DNA from: UBA7236 sp964463165
GTDB lineage: Bacteria > Bacteroidota > Bacteroidia > Chitinophagales > BACL12
Reading direction: 5' to 3'
Length of the DNA stretch: 64,000 nucleotides
Assembly (NCBI GenBank): GCA_964463165.1
Contig: CAYXBK010000013.1
Coordinates: forward strand, 76,450 to 140,449
In this document: positions 58,728 through 64,000 of the stretch, piece after piece
How the letters are laid out: each line of letters begins with the position of its first letter
Numbering within the stretch: position 1 is the first letter of the stretch
Program-made: the position numbers and the translations under genes
Notes under the pieces: model-generated
What the model was told of the DNA's origin: nothing
The model's input: only the letters and a program-made list of their open reading frames with translations
Database searches by the model: none

Positions 58728-58827
58728 GTGTTCGTGTGTTCGGGTGCCCGCCTGCTGCAGCACATGCGCCTTGCGTCGGCCGGCAGGTTCATGTGTTCAT
58801 GTCGTTTGCGAATGATTGCTGCGCCAG
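58728..58827 (-). repeat. GAACACAT-type repeat interrupted by a short palindromic insert
   Basis: On the minus strand AATCATTCGCAAACGACATG leads into GAACACAT-like units that resume after about 42 bp at 58745-58787. The insert begins CCTGCCGG and ends near GCAGGCGGGC, resembling the insert at 57736-57772. Confidence 0.7.
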
Positions 58828-58906
58828 CTTATTTTGCGTCAGCCGTTTAATATTCATTATTCCTTGTTGGATATTCGATATTCATTTTGAGATAACAGCT
58901 TGCCGC

Positions 58907-58948
58907 AAATACTTGATACCTGATACTTGCAGCCTGATACCAACTTCA
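58907..58948 (-). repeat. 7-bp repeat ending in the tsaD stop codon
   Basis: Plus-strand units AAATACT, TGATACC, then TGATACT, TGCAGCC and TGATACC run into AACTTCA, whose last three bases are the complement of the tsaD stop codon. Confidence 0.82.
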
Positions 58949-59950
58949 AAATTCCATCCTCGCCATCGGCGCCACACTCTGATCTGCAAAATCTTTTTTC
59001 AGATATTTAAAATATCCCGCCATGGCAATCATCGCTGCATTATCTGTGCAATATTCGAATTTGGGAATAAATACGTTCCAGCCCAAATCATTTCCAAGTA
59101 AATGAATTTGTTTTCGCAATCCGGAATTTGCGGAAACACCACCGGCAATTGCAATTTGTTTGATGCCGGTTTGAAGAGATGCTTTTTTTAATTTCTTTAA
59201 TAATATCTCCACAATTGCATGCTGAATACTCGCAGCAAGATCATTTAAATTTTCTTCAATAAAATTTGGCTGGAGTTTTTTCTGATCACGCAAAAAATAT
59301 AATACGGATGTTTTAAATCCGCTGAATGAAAAATTAAGTTTACGAATCTGTGGTTCGGCGAATTTGAATTTTGCCGGGTTTCCTTTTTGTGCAAGTTCAT
59401 CAATCATCGGTCCTCCGGGATAAGTTAATCCGAGCATTTTTGCCGATTTATCAAATGCCTCTCCGGCTGCATCATCAATTGTCTGCCCCAAAATTTTCAT
59501 CTCCAGATAATCATTCACCTGCACAATTTGTGTATGTCCTCCACTCACCGTTAAACATAAAAATGGAAATTTGGGGAAAGGTTCCTCAATAAAATGTGCG
59601 AGAATATGTGCATGCATGTGGTGGACTGCAATTAACGGAATATCCAATGCAAGTGCAAGGCCTTTTGCATAACTCACTCCCACCATCAATGCGCCGGGAA
59701 GGCCCGGGCCCTGCGTAAATGCAACGGCATTTAAATCTTTCGGTAAAATTCCTGCATTTTTTAATGCTGCATCGGTCACAGGAACAATATTTGCCTGATG
59801 CGCACGGGAAGCGAGTTCGGGGACAACACCACCATATTTTGCATGAATGGTTTGATTGGCCGTAACATTCGAAACAATTTGTCCATCAATTAATACAGAG
59901 GCACTTGTTTCATCACATGAACTCTCGATCCCTAAAATTGTCACCGGCAT
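58946..59950 (-). CDS. tsaD: tRNA N6-adenosine threonylcarbamoyltransferase
   Basis: TsaD transfers the threonylcarbamoyl group to A37 of ANN-decoding tRNAs, with TsaB, TsaE and TsaC. Motifs are LGIESSCDETSASVL at the N-terminus, the metal-binding HMHAH (H111, H115), LTVSGGHTQIV, LGQTIDDAAGEAFDKSAKMLGLTYPGGP and IAGGVSANSGLR. Length of 334 residues is normal. A -7 box lies upstream, and the gene is divergent from tamB. Confidence 0.97.
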   Translation of the reverse strand: MPVTILGIESSCDETSASVLIDGQIVSNVTANQTIHAKYGGVVPELASRAHQANIVPVTDAALKNAGILPKDLNAVAFTQGPGLPGALMVGVSYAKGLALALDIPLIAVHHMHAHILAHFIEEPFPKFPFLCLTVSGGHTQIVQVNDYLEMKILGQTIDDAAGEAFDKSAKMLGLTYPGGPMIDELAQKGNPAKFKFAEPQIRKLNFSFSGFKTSVLYFLRDQKKLQPNFIEENLNDLAASIQHAIVEILLKKLKKASLQTGIKQIAIAGGVSANSGLRKQIHLLGNDLGWNVFIPKFEYCTDNAAMIAMAGYFKYLKKDFADQSVAPMARMEF

Positions 59951-59973
59951 AGTTTCGTTGTATCTTAACGACG

Positions 59974-59981
59974 CAAAATTA
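59974..59981 (-). promoter_or_regulatory. -7 box (TAATTTTG) of tsaD
   Basis: Plus-strand CAAAATTA, 24 bp upstream of the tsaD ATG; matches TAnnTTTG. The -33 box is unclear. Confidence 0.45.
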
Positions 59982-60000
59982 ACGGTCAGAAACCAACTGA

Positions 60001-63000
60001 ATGCGGGATATTTTAAGATATTGGCGGGTATACAGATTTATAAGAAATTTCTTCTTGTATTTCATCGGCAGTGTCTTGCTTCTACTCATCCTGCTTTTCT
60101 TTTTGATCCGGATTCCCGCAGTGCAAAACTGGGCATCACAAAAAACCGTTTCATGGCTCAGCGATAAACTGGAAACAAGGGTAGAACTCGACAGGGTGGA
60201 TATCGACCTGCTCAGCCATCTGGTTTTTGAAGGATTGTATATTGAAGATCATCAGAAAGATACGCTGTTATATGCAGGGAGATTTGAATTGAATATCGGC
60301 AGTATCAATCCCATCAATAAAAATATCCGGTTGAAAAATATTTTAATTCAGGATGGTTTTATCAATATCAACCGCAACCTGCCCGATTCACTTTATAATT
60401 TCAGTTTTATTACCGAATCATTCAGTTCAAAGAAAAAAAATATTGTGGTGGATACCACAGCACCGAAAAGTTCGGCAACGGCATTTGATTTTCATCTCAA
60501 TAAAATAACAATTGAAAATACGAGATTCATCTACAGAAATAATGTAGGTGCAGAAGAATATAAATCGCATATCGGCAATGCGGAATTTTTAATCAACAGG
60601 ATTGATCTGGAAGATGAAATTCTCGCACTCGAAAAAATTGAACTGGAGAAAGTTGAATTTAAATACACTTCGTTGTATGATACGATCCCGAATATACACG
60701 AAGAATCGTTCGACACAATTCATATCGCACTCGGCGACTGGGAAATGGAAACAACACAATTATTATTGAAAGATTGTGCATTTGCTTATTTCAGTGAAAA
60801 TTCCACATCTGAAACAACCGGGATGAATTTTTCCGACCTTGATTTTACCGGCATCAATATCAATATGTCGGATATTTTATATGCCGGCGATTCTGTTTTT
60901 GCAGATATTAATCAGATTGCATTTAAAGATAAATCGGGTTTTGAAGTGGATACATTTAAAACCAAATTACTTTTTTCTTCTTACGAAATCACCTGCAATC
61001 AATTAAAAATTGTAACCCCCAATTCGCATATTCAGCAAAAATTTGCGATGACGTTCAACACGTTAAATGATTTCGACAGATTGTATACGGATATTCGTTT
61101 GCGGGCCGATCTGGTGGATGCGGTAATTGCAACAAAAGATATTGCATATTTCACTTCATCGCTGGAAGGAATTGATGAATTGATTTCCATTTCATCAACT
61201 GTTTCCGGGCCGATCAGCAGTTTAAAACTCAGGGAAACTGAAGCATCTGTGGGCGATATAGCTGGCCTTGAAGGAAATATTACAATTCGCGGACTTCCAT
61301 ATATCGATGAAACATTTCTGGATGTTGAACTCGATCCGATGTATGCAAATATGAATCAGCTGGATGATTTGATCGGCAGCGGGACTTTGCCGGACGAAAT
61401 AAAAAATTTAGGTGAAGTATATTATAACGGCCGCATTACGGGATTTGTTTACAATTTGGTTGCTTTCGGCGATTTTAAAACAAGTCAGGGTGCCATTACA
61501 ACGGATTTAAATTTTATTTACGACAAGGCGACGGAAGACATGCAATTCGCCGGAAAATTTAATACCACCCAATTAAATGTGGGTGCCATTGTGATGCAAC
61601 CCGAACTGCTCGGTAAGGTGAGTATGGATGCAACAATTGACGGCGGCATAACCAACAACGAACCCGGATTTATACTTGAAAGTAATATCCGCTCTGTTGA
61701 ATTCAACGGATATAATTATTCAAATATTAAAATAGAAGGTGAATTAAAAAATAAATTCTTTGAGGGGAATTTCAATGTGGATGATCCGAATATCGTGATG
61801 ACATTCAACGGCCTTGTAGATTTTTCGGATACCTTGCCTGCATATGATTTTGCAAGTACGTTCAGGGCGAATTTAAAACCGCTGCATTTTTACCCTGAAG
61901 AAGTTTCCGTAATCGGAAATGCAAGCATGAAGGCCAGCGGAAAAAATGTTGACGATCTGACCGGCAAAGCTGTTTTCGGCGATTTATTCATTACCAAAGG
62001 CCGCGATATTTATAAACTGGATACACTCACAATTACTTCCACTTATGCAAACGGTGTAAAAAATATTTCTGCCGCTTCAGATCTGATCGACTTTACAATT
62101 ACCGGTGATTTTATTACCAGTGAGATACCGGCAACAATTAATCACCTCATAAATTATTATACAAAGAATGATGATTCGGTGCATCTTGCCGATCAGAACC
62201 TGGATTTCACCATCAAAGTAAAAAATGCCGACAGGCTGGCCGCCATATTTTATCCGGATGTACAAATCATCCGCAATGTGGATATTTCCGGGAATATCAA
62301 TACCGTGCAAAATGATTTTAATACACGTATCCGCATTCAGCAATTAAAATATCAGAACTTCAGATTCGATACGATTTTATTTGAAAATAAAACCATAAAT
62401 AATTCGCTGCAGTTTTTCGCACATATTAACCGGACCTGGTATAGTCCCGGAGAATATTTGCCGTCAACAACACTTGAAGGCACCTTTGCAAATAATAATC
62501 TCGCCTATGTTTTGAAAGTGGGCCGCGACGTGGATTCCAACCGCCTCGACCTGCATGGTGAAATTGCATTCGAAAAAGATGTGATTGCATTAAAAATATT
62601 GCCGAGTGAAATTTTTTACAACAGCGACCGGTGGGATATTCTGCCGAACAATTCATTAAAAATTGCCGATCATAATTTAATTGCTGAAAATTTCACGCTT
62701 ACAAGCGGTGATCAGATGATCAGCTTATCAAGTACGGCCGATTCGGTTTACAATACCGTTTTGAAATTAAATATCAAAAATATTCCGGTGCACGATATTT
62801 TCGAAGCCTTTATTTTACCGGGTGAGAATGTAGGCGGCATTATGAACGGGCAAGTTACGATCGGAAATGTTTTTGAATCACCCACATTTATCGGTGGTGT
62901 TGAAATAAATGAATTTGCAGTGAACGGCACTACATACGGTACATTAAAAGCAGGTGCTGCACGTGTAACAAAAAGCAATAAAATAAAAATTACAGCGGGC

Positions 63001-64000
63001 CTTTCAGGAAAATACGGATTTAATGCAAGCGGATTTTATACACCACCTTCTGGCGGAGCTGCCGATGATCTGACACTTTCACTGCAATTTACCGGCACAC
63101 CACTTTCGCTTGCAGAGCCGTTTATGCGTGGTATTGTTTCCAATCTGAAAGGAAATATTTACGGCGACCTTGCAATTAACGGCCCGACAAATGGATTGGG
63201 TATGGCGGGTGATTTAAAAGTGCAAAAGGGCGGTGCAAAAGTGGATTATATCGGCGGCACTTATCTATTTGATCTGCTCACCATAAATATTGATAAAAAT
63301 AAAATTTCGATACCGCAGCAAAATATAAAAGACGAATTGGGAAACAACGGAACGCTTGAAGGATTAATTACCTACAATAATTTTTCGAACTGGAATTTTA
63401 AAAAATTTCATCTTGTATCCGACAAATTGGAATTAATGAAGATCACCAAAAAAGAAAATCCTGATTTTTGGGGATATGCAGTTGGTAAAGTAGATGCAAA
63501 TATTACCGGTGCGCTCGACGATCTTACGATACAGGTTGCAACCACGCCAACCGACAGTGTATTTTATTTACCGGCATATGGTTCAACAAGTGTTTCAAAA
63601 CATGATTTCATCAAATTCATAAATGTATTACAACCCGATACGCTGCCCGATCAGTTTAATTTATCCATTGTAAATGTAGATCTGGTTGTGAATATTACGC
63701 CGGCCATTGAAGCGAAAATCCTGATCAACAGCGAAGGAACGGAATATTTATCAGGCAAGGGTTTCGGCACATTGCATATTACGGCAAATACGATCGGTAA
63801 AGTAACCATCGACGGCGACCTGCGCATATCTGAAGGATATTATGATTTCTCGTTTCAGAATTTATTCCCCCGCCGGTTTATTTTACAGCCCGGCGGTACA
63901 ATTCATTTCGATGGCGATCCGTACAAAGCACGTTTTGATCTGGTAGCATCATCCACTGTTGAAGATGTTTCCGTTTCTCCATTAACAGGCACAACCAGCA
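60001..64000 (+). CDS. tamB: TamB-like translocation/assembly protein (3' end outside window)
   Basis: An open frame from ATG 60001 (MRDILRYWRVYRFIRN) runs to the window end without a stop: 1333 codons. Residues 17-41 are an N-terminal membrane anchor (FFLYFIGSVLLLLILLFFLIRIP). Next is the typical TamB/AsmA start VQNWASQKTVSWLSDKLETRVELDRVDIDLLSHLVFEGLYIEDHQKDTLLYAG, then a long series of beta-strand repeats forming the predicted hydrophobic groove. Near the window end, GKGFGTLHITANTIGKVTIDGDLRISEGYYDFSFQNLF resembles the C-terminal DUF490 domain. TamB-type proteins carry phospholipids or help outer-membrane protein assembly. Confidence 0.92.
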   Translation, partial: MRDILRYWRVYRFIRNFFLYFIGSVLLLLILLFFLIRIPAVQNWASQKTVSWLSDKLETRVELDRVDIDLLSHLVFEGLYIEDHQKDTLLYAGRFELNIGSINPINKNIRLKNILIQDGFININRNLPDSLYNFSFITESFSSKKKNIVVDTTAPKSSATAFDFHLNKITIENTRFIYRNNVGAEEYKSHIGNAEFLINRIDLEDEILALEKIELEKVEFKYTSLYDTIPNIHEESFDTIHIALGDWEMETTQLLLKDCAFAYFSENSTSETTGMNFSDLDFTGININMSDILYAGDSVFADINQIAFKDKSGFEVDTFKTKLLFSSYEITCNQLKIVTPNSHIQQKFAMTFNTLNDFDRLYTDIRLRADLVDAVIATKDIAYFTSSLEGIDELISISSTVSGPISSLKLRETEASVGDIAGLEGNITIRGLPYIDETFLDVELDPMYANMNQLDDLIGSGTLPDEIKNLGEVYYNGRITGFVYNLVAFGDFKTSQGAITTDLNFIYDKATEDMQFAGKFNTTQLNVGAIVMQPELLGKVSMDATIDGGITNNEPGFILESNIRSVEFNGYNYSNIKIEGELKNKFFEGNFNVDDPNIVMTFNGLVDFSDTLPAYDFASTFRANLKPLHFYPEEVSVIGNASMKASGKNVDDLTGKAVFGDLFITKGRDIYKLDTLTITSTYANGVKNISAASDLIDFTITGDFITSEIPATINHLINYYTKNDDSVHLADQNLDFTIKVKNADRLAAIFYPDVQIIRNVDISGNINTVQNDFNTRIRIQQLKYQNFRFDTILFENKTINNSLQFFAHINRTWYSPGEYLPSTTLEGTFANNNLAYVLKVGRDVDSNRLDLHGEIAFEKDVIALKILPSEIFYNSDRWDILPNNSLKIADHNLIAENFTLTSGDQMISLSSTADSVYNTVLKLNIKNIPVHDIFEAFILPGENVGGIMNGQVTIGNVFESPTFIGGVEINEFAVNGTTYGTLKAGAARVTKSNKIKITAGLSGKYGFNASGFYTPPSGGAADDLTLSLQFTGTPLSLAEPFMRGIVSNLKGNIYGDLAINGPTNGLGMAGDLKVQKGGAKVDYIGGTYLFDLLTINIDKNKISIPQQNIKDELGNNGTLEGLITYNNFSNWNFKKFHLVSDKLELMKITKKENPDFWGYAVGKVDANITGALDDLTIQVATTPTDSVFYLPAYGSTSVSKHDFIKFINVLQPDTLPDQFNLSIVNVDLVVNITPAIEAKILINSEGTEYLSGKGFGTLHITANTIGKVTIDGDLRISEGYYDFSFQNLFPRRFILQPGGTIHFDGDPYKARFDLVASSTVEDVSVSPLTGTTS

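Overview
The window is a stretch of an AT-rich bacterial chromosome, most likely from a free-living member of the Bacteroidota. The evidence is seven secreted proteins with Por/type IX secretion (T9SS) C-terminal sorting domains, promoters of the TTTG-N20-TATCTTTG type, a short primary sigma factor of the Bacteroidota kind, a fused E1-alpha/beta oxo-acid dehydrogenase, a three-gene NAD(P) transhydrogenase, and few clear Shine-Dalgarno sequences. I see no rRNA, transposase, integrase, prophage or CRISPR array. The window opens inside an aconitase gene and closes inside a very long tamB gene.

Layout. 1-4.3 kb: aconitase, a lipoprotein and two methyltransferases. 4.3-7.1 kb: a beta-barrel protein flanked by two YceI-family proteins. 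7.2-13.5 kb: a membrane protein, a T9SS kelch protein, a rhodanese, an OsmC protein, a di-heme cytochrome c, cystathionine beta-synthase and a BtuF-like protein. 13.6-18.8 kb: housekeeping genes prs, rplY, pth, a FAH-family hydrolase and the E1 fusion. 18.9-23.4 kb: two tandem paralogous secreted proteins. 23.6-33.2 kb: trhO, metK, the primary sigma factor, pnp, rpsO, accD, class I aldolase and tRNA-Gln. 33.3-41.2 kb: a TlpA-like protein, mnmH-selD (selenium modification of tRNA) and pntA1-pntA2-pntB. 41.2-42.0 kb: a four-unit tandem repeat of about 190 bp. 42-46.1 kb: secreted T9SS proteins. 46.2-51.0 kb: pirin, then a tight five-gene operon. 51.2-57.2 kb: a CotH-like protein, a small barrel and a 1249-residue G8-domain protein. 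57.2-60 kb: repeat-rich spacer, a small lipoprotein, a thioesterase and tsaD. 60 kb to the end: tamB.

The most interesting system is the operon at 51045-46980 (minus strand): geranylgeranyl reductase, 2[4Fe-4S] ferredoxin, a methyltransferase resembling plant VTE3 (MPBQ/MSBQ methyltransferase), one resembling gamma-tocopherol methyltransferase (VTE4), and a homogentisate-prenyltransferase-type UbiA enzyme. These correspond to the prenylation, side-chain reduction and methylation steps of tocopherol/plastoquinol synthesis, in an organism with no sign of photosynthesis here. Tocopherol cyclase and 4-hydroxyphenylpyruvate dioxygenase are not in the window, so the product is either a tocopherol completed by genes elsewhere or a methylated prenyl-benzoquinol.

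A second unusual signal is a class of degenerate 7-bp-period tandem repeats that abut the stop codons of many genes, often with the stop codon forming part of the first unit. Other repeat-based oddities are short palindromic inserts nested inside intergenic repeats, an in-frame palindrome-rich insert in mnmH, and a terminator stem that also encodes the possible N-terminus of pth.
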